The position numbers and the translations under genes are program-made. 64,000 nucleotides of DNA, from contig CAZFTJ010000014.1 of the NCBI GenBank assembly GCA_964521865.1, positions 54,156 through 118,155 on the forward strand. The letters are read 5' to 3'. The stretch comes from CAYSRJ01 sp964521865. GTDB lineage: Bacteria; Spirochaetota; B62-G9; DRHN01. Of the stretch, positions 1-8,706 are shown one piece after another; position 1 is the stretch's first letter, and each line of letters begins with the position of its first letter. The notes under the pieces were generated by a model. It ran no database searches. It was not told the origin of the DNA and was given only the letters and a program-made list of their open reading frames with translations.

Positions 1-966
1 GGACATTACAGTGATGAGTCTGTTAAAAAATCATTCGATACGGCATTCAGGGCGGTTTCTGCTTTTAAAAGAATATGGGGAATAAAACTCGGAATGATCG
101 GGCACCTGTACCCGGGAATGATCGACTTCGGTTATGATCCAACCACCATGTACACAACATTCGGCGCTGCAACGGCACCGATTCTTGAGTCGGTAATTTT
201 GAATGCTTATAATACTGTTAAAGATCGTGATATTGCCTTACTGGCTGAGAAACTCGAGAAGAAATACATGAAGGCGGAAGATTTCGAGCGAGAAGAGTTT
301 ATCAGGTCGGTCAAGACGGCACTTGCAATGAAAAAAATTGTCGAGGAAAACAAACTGGATGCAGTAACGGTATACTGCCAATCTCTCTGGCAGCGTACGG
401 AGATTGGAGTTGTACCCTGTCTCGGAATGTCCCTGCTTATGGAGGAAGGCACATTCTGCTCCTGTGAAGGGGATGTCCCAACAGCACTTTCAGGTTTGAT
501 TCTTCACAATCTTTCAGGCGGGGCGCTGTTTACCGAAATATGGTGCAACGATTTTGAAAATGACCAGTTTATGATGGGCCACAGCGGGACTATGAATCTT
601 GGTCTTTTTGAAAATAAAACACCAAAAGTAAAAATAGTACGGCATCCATGGTGGACTGGCTGTCATGGAAGAGGGGCATGCCTCGAAGTGAAAATGCCGC
701 CCGGTGAAGGGACGATACTCAGTCTCGCTCAGATCGGTGGATCGCACTGGCGAATGATAGTTTCCACTGTTGATGTTGTCGATAGGGACCCTGTGCCTTT
801 AGGCGCTCCCAACTTTTTTGTCAGACTTAAAAAGCCTATTAAACAGTACCTTGAGGAACTTGCAAAACTTGGCGCTGCTCATCACTTTGCAATGGCTTAT
901 GGGAATTGGACAGACTATTTAAAAGCGTTGGCAAAAATACTCAAGGTCGAATATTCTTTTGTCTGA
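1..966 (+). CDS. L-fucose/L-arabinose isomerase-family protein (5' end outside the window)
   Basis: The frame is open from base 1, so the N-terminus lies off the left edge. The visible 321 residues are the C-terminal half of an AraA/FucI-type ketol isomerase (COG2407-like). The four positions that bind the divalent metal in E. coli AraA are all recognisable: Glu in CEGD, Glu in FTEIW, His in MMGHSG and His in the AAHHF segment near the C-terminus. It should therefore be a metal-dependent aldose/ketose isomerase or a close derivative. The stop is 11 bases before the next URO-D-like gene, so the two are probably co-transcribed. The same pairing recurs at 9832-12478. The substrate is unknown. 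Family assignment is firm; fucose or arabinose specificity is not supported. Confidence 0.85.
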   Translation, partial: GHYSDESVKKSFDTAFRAVSAFKRIWGIKLGMIGHLYPGMIDFGYDPTTMYTTFGAATAPILESVILNAYNTVKDRDIALLAEKLEKKYMKAEDFEREEFIRSVKTALAMKKIVEENKLDAVTVYCQSLWQRTEIGVVPCLGMSLLMEEGTFCSCEGDVPTALSGLILHNLSGGALFTEIWCNDFENDQFMMGHSGTMNLGLFENKTPKVKIVRHPWWTGCHGRGACLEVKMPPGEGTILSLAQIGGSHWRMIVSTVDVVDRDPVPLGAPNFFVRLKKPIKQYLEELAKLGAAHHFAMAYGNWTDYLKALAKILKVEYSFV

Positions 967-977
967 GAGTTGTAAAA

Positions 978-2093
978 ATGGAGCCATTGAGTTCAAAACA
1001 GCGGCTGCTCAATACCATACATGGAGGGCTGATTGACAGGATAGCTACCTTCGACATTATTCATAATATAGATCTGATAGAACACCTTGCAGAAGACAAA
1101 GTAACTCCTGAAAATGCCGAGAATCTGCTGTGTAAAGCTGCGGGAAAAATACTCGACTTAATACGGCATTTTTGTGTTCCCGATCGGACTGACAGTTGGA
1201 TCCTGGAAGATGAAAATGGTTTCGTATACCGTTATGAATGGTGGACAGCCCATGTGGTAAAACGACCGAAGTTTGATTCCACAAGAGAAATCGAAAATAG
1301 CGTCAAAAGAGATATCGAGCTGATACAACGCGATATCGAAAAAAAGAAGGTCAGCCACATCGCCCGCCAGCATGTGCGTCTTTTTGATGAAAATTATGAG
1401 TACATCGAAGAGGTTAGGGAAGATTTTAAACGGATCACTGAAAAACTTAATGGCCCTCTTATGTTGCCGCCTGAAGATGTAAGTCCAATTGGCGTGGTAA
1501 CGGAACGATACGACGAAGCAAACTGGTGGTATTTTTATACAGATTATCCTGAAACAGCGCGGGCGTATCTTGATATCTTAACGTATTATCAGCTATGCTT
1601 CATCGATACCTTCGCTTGCGCAGAAGTCTGTCCCTTTGCGCAGATAAGTGTACCCATCGGTACAGGAAGCAGTTTGCTGTACTCACCCGAGTTTAACAGA
1701 ACCGAAGTGCTGCCCCGCGAGATTAAAAAAATGAAACGATGGGAGAAACACGGCTATTGCGTCATGGCTTTTCTCGATGGATATAAATGGCCGCTTATCG
1801 ATGACTATATCGATGCGGGCGTGGACGAAATTCACCCCATGGAGCCGTACTGCCGGATGGATGTTAAAACTTTTCGGCAAAAATACCCTGCAATGACAAT
1901 AGGCCAGCCTATAGATTGTACTCAACTTCTGGCATTCGGTACGGCGCAGGAGGTGAAATATGCAGTTGAGCAGGCGATTGAGGATGCTGGTGAAAGAAAA
2001 ATAATTATTGGATCGACTTCGGAGATACATCCTGCGGTTAATGTAAAAAACGCTCTCACCATGTACGAGACAGCGAGAAATTACAGACTCTAA
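978..2093 (+). CDS. URO-D superfamily protein, pair partner of the upstream isomerase
   Basis: A 371-residue protein of the uroporphyrinogen decarboxylase/cobamide methyltransferase superfamily (TIM barrel). The ATG at 978 is chosen because the protein then aligns end to end with the paralogue at 11366: both have FDIIHN near residue 25, EWWT, a C-terminal LLAFG and the shared GSTSEIHP motif. The HxC(G) zinc ligands of methyltransferases such as MtaA are not visible. The equivalent segment reads AFLDG, so zinc/thiol methyl transfer is doubtful. It is probably a decarboxylase or another barrel-based reaction on a carbohydrate-derived acid, which is inference. It follows the isomerase by 11 bases and is convergent with the LacI gene. 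Confidence 0.8.
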   Translation: MEPLSSKQRLLNTIHGGLIDRIATFDIIHNIDLIEHLAEDKVTPENAENLLCKAAGKILDLIRHFCVPDRTDSWILEDENGFVYRYEWWTAHVVKRPKFDSTREIENSVKRDIELIQRDIEKKKVSHIARQHVRLFDENYEYIEEVREDFKRITEKLNGPLMLPPEDVSPIGVVTERYDEANWWYFYTDYPETARAYLDILTYYQLCFIDTFACAEVCPFAQISVPIGTGSSLLYSPEFNRTEVLPREIKKMKRWEKHGYCVMAFLDGYKWPLIDDYIDAGVDEIHPMEPYCRMDVKTFRQKYPAMTIGQPIDCTQLLAFGTAQEVKYAVEQAIEDAGERKIIIGSTSEIHPAVNVKNALTMYETARNYRL

Positions 2094-2117
2094 AGATTTA
2101 CCTGAAAAGAGCGGTAG

Positions 2118-3134
2118 TTAATTGATAATGTCTTCGCTTAGATTTGTTGTATCTCGCAATACGATTGTTGGTTCGAACACATAATTCTTACACTCACTGC
2201 CCCCGTAGTTTATCTCATGGATAATCTGTTTCATTGCACAATGGGCAATCTCTTTCATGGGTTGAGCAATCGTTGTCAGTCGTGGAGACACGAATCGGGA
2301 CAATGATATATCATCGAATCCTGTTATTGAAACCTCTTCCGGCACACGTATTTTTTTATCGTTGCAGTACTGGAGGGCTCCTATCGCGGTCAGGTCGTCA
2401 ATAGCAACCAGGGCCGACGGCCTTGCCCTGCTAAAAAGCCTTTTTGCTGCGTTATAACCTGCACCAATGCTGAGGTCACTCTGTTCTATTATTCTTTCAT
2501 TAATTTCTATGCCGTGTGCTTTCAAAGCATCGACATATCCTTGAAATCTCCTTTCATTGGCCGAGTAATGTTTTGAATCCCGAATCATTGCAATTTTTTG
2601 GTGTCCCTGATTGATAAACGCTGTTGTGATTTTTTTGAAGCCTGTGTACCCATCTGTATACACGGACGACGCTTCTATACTTTCTGCCGACTGGTCCAAT
2701 ACTATAATCGGGACACGCTTTAAAACAGTCCGCAGATATTGTAATTTACCCGGTCCACCTCTATACCAGCTGAGAATAAATCCGTCGATCTGCCTCCGTA
2801 GTAAATCATCGAAATATTCTCTTTCTCTTGCTGTATCAGTTTCCGTGGTGCACATAATTGCGAGATAACCGAAAGTTTTCGCCTCCATCTCGATATAATT
2901 GAGTAATTCTGCATAGTAATTAATTGAGAAATCAGGAATTAATACACCAATTGTTTTGGTTTTTTGTCTCCTCATTCCCTGAGCGATTACACTCGGGCGG
3001 TAATGCAAAACCTCGATTGCCTTCAGCACCCTTTTTCGTGTTTCAGTTTTGACTGGTGAAAAATTATTTAAAACCCGAGATACTGTCGTAATCGATACAC
3101 CGGCCTTCTCTGCGACGTCATGGATATTTGCCAT
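2118..3134 (-). CDS. LacI/GalR-family transcriptional regulator
   Basis: 338 residues. The N-terminal helix-turn-helix reads IHDVAEKAGVSITTVSRVLNN (residues 3-23), typical of LacI. A hinge follows, then a periplasmic-binding-protein-like sensor domain starting at TIGVLIPDFS, with the family signature GFDDISLSRF near residue 270. It is the last gene of a minus-strand group (binding protein, two permeases, isomerase, regulator), so it most likely controls this sugar locus and responds to a sugar or sugar phosphate. Candidate operators are the paired AACGTATT repeats just upstream of its own start and the palindromic repeats at the 8.5 kb divergent promoter. The target assignment is inferred from context only. 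Confidence 0.93.
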   Translation of the reverse strand: MANIHDVAEKAGVSITTVSRVLNNFSPVKTETRKRVLKAIEVLHYRPSVIAQGMRRQKTKTIGVLIPDFSINYYAELLNYIEMEAKTFGYLAIMCTTETDTAREREYFDDLLRRQIDGFILSWYRGGPGKLQYLRTVLKRVPIIVLDQSAESIEASSVYTDGYTGFKKITTAFINQGHQKIAMIRDSKHYSANERRFQGYVDALKAHGIEINERIIEQSDLSIGAGYNAAKRLFSRARPSALVAIDDLTAIGALQYCNDKKIRVPEEVSITGFDDISLSRFVSPRLTTIAQPMKEIAHCAMKQIIHEINYGGSECKNYVFEPTIVLRDTTNLSEDIIN

Positions 3135-3151
3135 TGATTTACCCTTTGAAG

Positions 3152-3170
3152 AACGTATTCATAACGTATT
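3152..3170. promoter_or_regulatory. Paired AACGTATT repeats upstream of the LacI gene
   Basis: AACGTATT occurs at 3152-3159 and again at 3163-3170, 11 bases apart and so about one helical turn, 18-36 bases before the start codon of the LacI-family gene. The position suits an autoregulatory operator. No footprint or second genomic copy backs this. Confidence 0.3.
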
Positions 3171-3248
3171 TATACAGATGAATAAAACAAGTTCATTGCA
3201 TTAAAGTTTTCTAATTGAAAAAATACCTTAGAGAGCACTGACATTGTT

Positions 3249-4649
3249 TTAAAGGATGAATTTCCTGATCTTAAGAAGGTCAGCAAGTTTTTCAAGCTGC
3301 ATCCGAATGTCTCCGTACACCAGTGCAGCATGGTGAGTTACTCCCTCTCGACAGAGTTTTTCCAGATACCGTTTAATGGGCATATCAACCCGTATAGTAA
3401 ACTGTGCTCCGAAATACGGCCGCAGCGGTACATCGAGAACCTCGCCTCCCGTTATGAGTATCTTCCATCCATCTTTATCATATATCAGGCTTGAGAGAGT
3501 CACCCGGCCGGGTTTTCCCACATAACGAAATGATGCACCTTTCCCGATGAAACCCCATTTTTCGCCGGTCGGAGTTAGGCTGATTTCCGAAGGGTCCCGT
3601 GCAAATTGAGGATTTCCAGCACCATGATGTACAAATAGGAACGCATTTTCCTTCAGATCGTACATTCCGAATTCACCATGAAATACCGGCTCTCCTGTCA
3701 GTTCATGCAGAATGCACATTGAAGCGAGGTTTCCAATATCCCCTTCACAGGTAACCATAATGCCTTTCTCCACTAGCCGCGCATTTGCATAACAGGGTGT
3801 TGTTTCCGTCTGCACATGAATAAAATGCTGGCACAGGTGAGAAATGCCGTCCAGGTCATGTTTTTCAGCAAGCTTTTCCAACGCAAGACCTAACCGACAC
3901 GCTTTACTGACGTCTTCGAAGCCGGTTCCATCGAGAGTGTAACTCTCCCTGAGCTCTTCAGCAACTGCATCACCTTCCTCGGAATTAATTTCTTTCCAAA
4001 TCGACATCAGCTCGTGAAGCTCGATGTAAATGATATTCGGCCCTATACTGCCTTTAAACAATGTTTTATCCAGTTCAAGATCATACATACCCTGGAAGGT
4101 ATGCCCTACAATTCCGAGATTTAAAAACCGTAATTTCGTATAGACTGACACAACATGTGCATATTCTGCAATCTGACCGGGCAGTGTTACATCATCGAGA
4201 GAGCTTATTATCAACTCGAAAGCTCTTCCCATCTTTTTAAAGGCACCGGTCAGCTGAACCACACCCACCATTCCAAATGAATGGTGGATTGCATCCTGAT
4301 AATCCATATCAAGCCGAACATAGGGCTGCGGTTGCGTGAGAAGAATCAGTACCGGAACACACGGAAGATACTCGGTAACTTGAATGGGCATGTAATCCGG
4401 AAAATAAGACCCCTCACAGATTACCAGCAGGTCGATATCCTCATCCCTGAACTTCTGTCCTGCCCCATCGCACTTTTCAATAGTGTCTGCCAGTCCCGAC
4501 CAGACAACATCGAACTGATCTTTCAGAGTATCCCGCACCCTTTCGAATAAAGCTCGCATTTCTTCTTCAACGATACTTTCAAGCTCCGGATACATTCTCC
4601 AGAATTCAAAATAACCGCCGGTCAGGAGGCCTATTTTAATTCTCTTCAT
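3249..4649 (-). CDS. L-fucose/L-arabinose isomerase-family protein (full length)
   Basis: 466 residues, preceded by a clear AAGGAG ribosome-binding site. The N-terminal domain begins KRIKIGLLTGGYFEFW, the usual opening of COG2407 proteins. The AraA-like metal ligands are all present: Glu302 (CEGD), Glu326 (HGEFG), His342 (HHGAG) and His439/440 (THHAA). A ketol-isomerase-type, Mn-dependent active site is therefore expected. It sits between the ABC permease genes and the LacI gene, so the imported sugar is probably its substrate. It is one of three members of this family in the window, which is unusual for isomerases of one sugar. The individual substrates probably differ. Substrate not identifiable from sequence. 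Confidence 0.88.
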   Translation of the reverse strand: MKRIKIGLLTGGYFEFWRMYPELESIVEEEMRALFERVRDTLKDQFDVVWSGLADTIEKCDGAGQKFRDEDIDLLVICEGSYFPDYMPIQVTEYLPCVPVLILLTQPQPYVRLDMDYQDAIHHSFGMVGVVQLTGAFKKMGRAFELIISSLDDVTLPGQIAEYAHVVSVYTKLRFLNLGIVGHTFQGMYDLELDKTLFKGSIGPNIIYIELHELMSIWKEINSEEGDAVAEELRESYTLDGTGFEDVSKACRLGLALEKLAEKHDLDGISHLCQHFIHVQTETTPCYANARLVEKGIMVTCEGDIGNLASMCILHELTGEPVFHGEFGMYDLKENAFLFVHHGAGNPQFARDPSEISLTPTGEKWGFIGKGASFRYVGKPGRVTLSSLIYDKDGWKILITGGEVLDVPLRPYFGAQFTIRVDMPIKRYLEKLCREGVTHHAALVYGDIRMQLEKLADLLKIRKFIL

Positions 4650-4850
4650 GATCCTTTTTCTCCTTAAACCAATCCTGTGTCAGGATCTATTTTCAATAAC
4701 CGAAGCAGCTTCTGTTCAAGGATAAACGGGCACTTTCGATTGAATCATTAAACGAGCCGCTTTCTACAGATAGCTGAAACGAACAAGACAAATTTAAAAA
4801 ATGCTTCGATGTCAACTGAGAAAAAATCTGTATTTTATTGGAGTCCGAAT

Positions 4851-5708
4851 CTAACCTTTCAACGAGCCGGCAATGATACCACTTACAAACCACCTTTGAA
4901 AAATCATGAATACAATGAAAATCGGTACAATGGCAATCATTATTGAGGCAGAGTAGACACCCCAGGGTATCGGGAATCTCCCTCCAAATCCTATTCGCGA
5001 CATTGCCAGCGGTAACGTTTGTAGAGCGTCCTTTCGAATAAAAATAAAGGCGAAAAGAAATTCGTTCCACATCTCCAAAAATAAAAATATGATGACAGTA
5101 GCAAGGGCGGGTCTTGCGAGGGGAAGGTAGATATTTCTGTATATCTGAAAGCTGTTTGCCCCATCGATTAACGCAGCCTCTTCTATCTCTTTAGGAATTT
5201 GCTCGAAAAACCTTCTCAGTATTAGTGTCGCAATGGGGATGCCTATAATGGCGTATGGGAATATCAAAGCCCAGTAGGTGTTCAATATTTTTAATTTTAA
5301 CAGAACAATATAGAGGGGTATGAGCAGTACCTGTACCGGTATCATGTAGCTGAGCAGAATAAAGGTATAGTAAAGCTCCTTGGACTTAAACTTGTAATGG
5401 ACCATGCTGAACGCTGCAAAAGAAGCAGCTAAAACCGCAATTATTAGGCCACCAGCTGTAACAACGGTGCTGTTCAAGTACATTCTTGGGTAGCTTATAT
5501 CAAGTGCTTTTTTAGCAAACTCTAAAGCGGCGGGATAATTTTCAAAGCTTAAATGCTTGGGAAAAAAAAATAATACCGATTCATATATCTCCTCCGGGCG
5601 CTTAAAGGATATGAACAACACCCATATAAGTGGTATTATTATAACAGCAAGAGCTATTGCTATAATCACTCGCGTAAAAATGAACTGTTTTCTTGTAAGT
5701 CTTATCAT
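4851..5708 (-). CDS. Sugar ABC transporter permease, MalG type
   Basis: 285 residues with about six membrane segments. The cytoplasmic EAA loop, which docks the ATPase, reads EIEEAALIDGANSFQIYRNI with IYLPLARPAL following. This is typical of carbohydrate-uptake transporter family 1 permeases of the MalG/LacG/UgpE group. It follows the other permease in the same operon. No ATPase gene occurs in this operon, so a shared MsmK/UgpC-type ATPase encoded elsewhere must energise it. The ATPases at 38007 and 39106 are possible but unproven partners. Confidence 0.93.
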   Translation of the reverse strand: MIRLTRKQFIFTRVIIAIALAVIIIPLIWVLFISFKRPEEIYESVLFFFPKHLSFENYPAALEFAKKALDISYPRMYLNSTVVTAGGLIIAVLAASFAAFSMVHYKFKSKELYYTFILLSYMIPVQVLLIPLYIVLLKLKILNTYWALIFPYAIIGIPIATLILRRFFEQIPKEIEEAALIDGANSFQIYRNIYLPLARPALATVIIFLFLEMWNEFLFAFIFIRKDALQTLPLAMSRIGFGGRFPIPWGVYSASIMIAIVPIFIVFMIFQRWFVSGIIAGSLKG

Positions 5709-5811
5709 TTATCCCGCTCTTCTGCGCCGCTTATAAAAATTACGAGCTCATACCCGCCGTCCGTCCATGATTGTTAATTCTTTATAATATATTAATAAAA
5801 AGAGCATCTTA

Positions 5812-6711
5812 TTATTTTGATGTCAATTTTATCCTCAGGATTGCAAAAATTAAAACTATTACTGTCAGAAGAATCGCAACCGTGGACGCATATCCCATAT
5901 CACTGGGGCCTTTTGATTGAAAGGACTGATAATACATATATGTTGTTAAAACCTCTGAAGAATGATTTGGTCCACCCCTGGTCATTACCCATATCATATC
6001 GTAAATTCTAAACCCGCCGATAAAGTTCAACATTGCGGATAGCAATATAATCGGCTTCAGGAGAGGCAGTACGATTGTAAGTATTGCTTTTGTAAGACTT
6101 GCCCCATCGATAAAAGCGGCCTCAAGCAGAGAATTATCGATTGACTGAAGACCGGCATAAAAAATTATCAGATTGTACCCCGCCCACTGCCATACGAGCA
6201 CTAAAGATACAATCCATATATTGAGGCTGGTATTCGAAAGCCAAGCTTGAGCGAGATTCGATAAACCGATGCCTTTTAATATCTGGTTAATCGCTCCGTC
6301 GATTGCAAGAAACTTTCTGAAAACAAGTCCAATTACAATTGCAGATACTACTCCCGGAAAAAATATTATGGCTCTGATCAAGTTGTCATACTTAAAATTT
6401 CCGTAAAATATTACAATGGCAAGAAATAAAGCTAAGCCATTTTGAACGAATACCACCGTAATAACCAGAAAAATGGTGTTTTTTAAGGATTTCCAGACAA
6501 GTGGATCTTTTGTTAAATGTATATAATTCTTTAATCCTACAAATTTTACAAAAATGTCTTTCGAATAGCCGTTCCAGTCGTAAAAACTTAAAATGCCTGA
6601 AAAAACTATTGGATAGAGTAAGAATACGAGGAAAAGTACCAGGGATGGTCCAAGCCAAAAATAAGGCTCCATTGTTTTCCTGAGCGGTTCAGTTCTGGTT
6701 TTTTCAATCAT
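5812..6711 (-). CDS. Sugar ABC transporter permease, MalF/UgpA type
   Basis: 299 residues. The first membrane helix begins near residue 18 (YFWLGPSLVLFLVFLLYPI), followed by a periplasmic region and five further helices. The EAA motif reads LLEAAFIDGASLTKAILTIV. It pairs with the MalG-type permease downstream to form the membrane channel for a mono- or oligosaccharide. A 316-base gap with a hairpin separates it from the binding-protein gene upstream. The ribosome-binding site is weak (TAAAGACC). Confidence 0.93.
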   Translation of the reverse strand: MIEKTRTEPLRKTMEPYFWLGPSLVLFLVFLLYPIVFSGILSFYDWNGYSKDIFVKFVGLKNYIHLTKDPLVWKSLKNTIFLVITVVFVQNGLALFLAIVIFYGNFKYDNLIRAIIFFPGVVSAIVIGLVFRKFLAIDGAINQILKGIGLSNLAQAWLSNTSLNIWIVSLVLVWQWAGYNLIIFYAGLQSIDNSLLEAAFIDGASLTKAILTIVLPLLKPIILLSAMLNFIGGFRIYDMIWVMTRGGPNHSSEVLTTYMYYQSFQSKGPSDMGYASTVAILLTVIVLIFAILRIKLTSK

Positions 6712-6985
6712 GGTCTTTAATGTATATTACAATTCCATACTTTGATTTAGGTTTATGTTTAAATAGTTTAATCTATGAACTATTTTTGATTTGATAATTA
6801 TGATATTTGTTGGAACGAATTATTTTAAGCAGAAAACGTAAAGAGATACCATTATAGTGCGGCCTCTGGACGCAACCGGATGCTTTAAATAGCACCGATT
6901 TAGTATACTCATACGTGCCCTATACCCGATGTACGGTTTTCACGCTTTCACGAAATAATGATGAGGAATAGCATACTCAAATAAA

Positions 6986-7012
6986 AAGGGAGAATTTTTA
7001 AAATTCTCCCTT
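6986..7012 (-). terminator. Intrinsic terminator/attenuator downstream of the binding-protein gene
   Basis: AAGGGAGAATTT (6986-6997) pairs perfectly with AAATTCTCCCTT (7001-7012) over a 3-base loop. Reading on the minus strand, the stem is followed by a short T run (TTTTTAT). It lies 16 bases after the binding-protein stop and before the permease genes, so partial termination would give more binding protein than permease. The rest of the 6712-7027 gap shows no ORF with a ribosome-binding site. Confidence 0.7.
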
Positions 7013-7027
7013 ACACACGTTCTCAGA

Positions 7028-8479
7028 TCAGAATGTTGGCTTTTCGACATCTGGATGAGATGCCCAATATTCTTCTGTTATGGACTGTACATTCGCCATC
7101 GCTTTTTGAGGTGTCGCTTCACCTGTAAACACCTGAGTGAGATTGTCGATCAGAGCTGTTTCAATTTCACCTGTGTAACATATCCAGGGTGAAACAATGC
7201 CTTTTTCATACATATCAACCAGTTCAAAATAGATATCATATTTGACCAGATCTTTCCAGTTATCGGGAAACTTCCCTGCAGGATGGATAAGCTGTTCTAT
7301 GAAAAAGGGTGTACATTCAGGAGAATGAACAAACTTCATAAAGTTGATGACTTCTTGCTTGTGCGGATTATCCTTTTCCATGCATAGTATCTGTGCAGCA
7401 TCGGCAGCCCACACATCCCCTCGGGCCCCTTTCACTGACGGGGGATGATAGAATCCAAATACGTTGTTAATAGCATCAGGATTGTCAATCAACACGGCCG
7501 TAGCCCATGGTCCATCGTACAAGCTTCCCCACGCTTCCTGTTTTTTCATGATGCTGTAGTGATCCGTTTGATAATCAAGAGAAAGTACATCCTCTCTTGT
7601 CATTCTCTGCATATCCTTAACAGCATTACATGCATTTATAAATTCCCTGTCTGTAAACTTTATTCCATCCTGCATAAATTCCGCTTTATTCATGATGTTT
7701 TCAGGATAAGACTGCTGATATACAAAAACCCAGAAAAGTTCTCTTATCATGTATTGCCCCAAAAAACCGGTTGACAAATACCACTTTGGATGTCCTTCGG
7801 ACTTTAACTGCTGACAAAAATCAGCCAATTCATCCATTGATTGTAAAGCATGTACGTTATCTTCCGTTCTCCCCATCTCTTTGAGTACATTTCTAAATCC
7901 CCAGCAGCCAATATAGAAAATATCATAGGGTAGGGCGACAGTTTTGCCTTTCCTATCGAGCGTTCCTCCCATTCCGTATGTTTTACCCAAATTGGCCTTC
8001 CAGACAGGATCGGCATTAATTGCGTCATCCCATTCAAATAAAATACCTGTATCTGCAACTTCCCAGAGCTGCGGTCCTTGATATAAGCCGAATAAATCGG
8101 GAAGGTCACCGCTTTGAAGTGCCGTTTTAATCAATTCATCCCATTCGGATAAATTATAACCAGTTCGGTCTATTTTTATATTGGGATGTTTGCCTTCATA
8201 ATACGGTTTGATTTTTTCAAATGCGCCGTCGAATGCCGGTCCAGCCTGCCAGTCCCAGATCGTAATGGTAGCAACCTCTTCTTTCTTCTCCTCCTTCTTA
8301 CTCCCGCCCAAAGCAGAAAATGGGCTGTTCTTGCTTCCTATCAATTTGGATGCCACAGAAGCGACCGTGACCCCCGCACCAATTTTCAGGGTATTCCCAA
8401 GGAATTCCCGTCTTGAGATTTTTTTCCCTCGTTCATTTTCACATTCTTTTATGCTTCTCTTTTCCTTCGATAAACTCAT
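7028..8479 (-). CDS. Extracellular sugar-binding protein with a twin-arginine signal
   Basis: 483 residues from the ATG at 8479, chosen because AGGAGG lies 5 bases upstream; an upstream in-frame ATG at 8536 has no such site. The leader contains SRREFLG (residues 22-28) followed by a hydrophobic stretch, a classical Tat signal. No lipobox cysteine follows. The mature part is a family-1 solute-binding protein (TIWDWQAG, PDLFGLYQGP, and a C-terminal TPQKAMANVQ segment). It delivers the sugar to the two permeases encoded downstream. Tat export implies folding in the cytoplasm, which is rare for this family and may reflect a cofactor or very fast folding. Confidence 0.92.
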   Translation of the reverse strand: MSLSKEKRSIKECENERGKKISRREFLGNTLKIGAGVTVASVASKLIGSKNSPFSALGGSKKEEKKEEVATITIWDWQAGPAFDGAFEKIKPYYEGKHPNIKIDRTGYNLSEWDELIKTALQSGDLPDLFGLYQGPQLWEVADTGILFEWDDAINADPVWKANLGKTYGMGGTLDRKGKTVALPYDIFYIGCWGFRNVLKEMGRTEDNVHALQSMDELADFCQQLKSEGHPKWYLSTGFLGQYMIRELFWVFVYQQSYPENIMNKAEFMQDGIKFTDREFINACNAVKDMQRMTREDVLSLDYQTDHYSIMKKQEAWGSLYDGPWATAVLIDNPDAINNVFGFYHPPSVKGARGDVWAADAAQILCMEKDNPHKQEVINFMKFVHSPECTPFFIEQLIHPAGKFPDNWKDLVKYDIYFELVDMYEKGIVSPWICYTGEIETALIDNLTQVFTGEATPQKAMANVQSITEEYWASHPDVEKPTF

Positions 8480-8516
8480 AACAACCTCCTTTTCTTCTTG
8501 AAATTTCTTTAAAATT

Positions 8517-8546
8517 ATGCAAATGTTTTCATGCAAATATTTTCAT
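8517..8546. repeat. 14-bp tandem repeat forming two overlapping palindromes (probable operator)
   Basis: ATGCAAATGTTTTC (8517-8530) is followed directly by ATGCAAATATTTTC (8531-8544) and AT. Each unit plus two bases forms a near-palindrome (ATGCAAATATTTTCAT, one mismatched pair). The pair covers the predicted transcription start of the ABC operon. A dimeric regulator such as the LacI protein encoded at 2118 could bind both units. This is inference from symmetry and position. Confidence 0.55.
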
Positions 8547-8575
8547 ATTATCCCGGTATCAGGCATGCATGTCAA
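8547..8575 (-). promoter_or_regulatory. Sigma-70-type promoter for the minus-strand ABC operon
   Basis: On the minus strand, TTGACA (plus coordinates 8570-8575), a 17-base spacer and GATAAT (8547-8552) form a near-consensus promoter. The predicted start near 8540 falls inside the palindromic tandem repeat, leaving a leader of about 60 bases before the binding-protein ATG at 8479. Confidence 0.65.
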
Positions 8576-8706
8576 GATTTTTTTTATTTCATTTTTTAAA
8601 CCTGACACAAAATCTGGGTATATTATCTTCACCATTGAAGAAACAGGGAATTGTTTCTGTTTGGCATGTAATGTATTGTCAGTTTCATGTAATTTTGGAG
8701 TATGTG

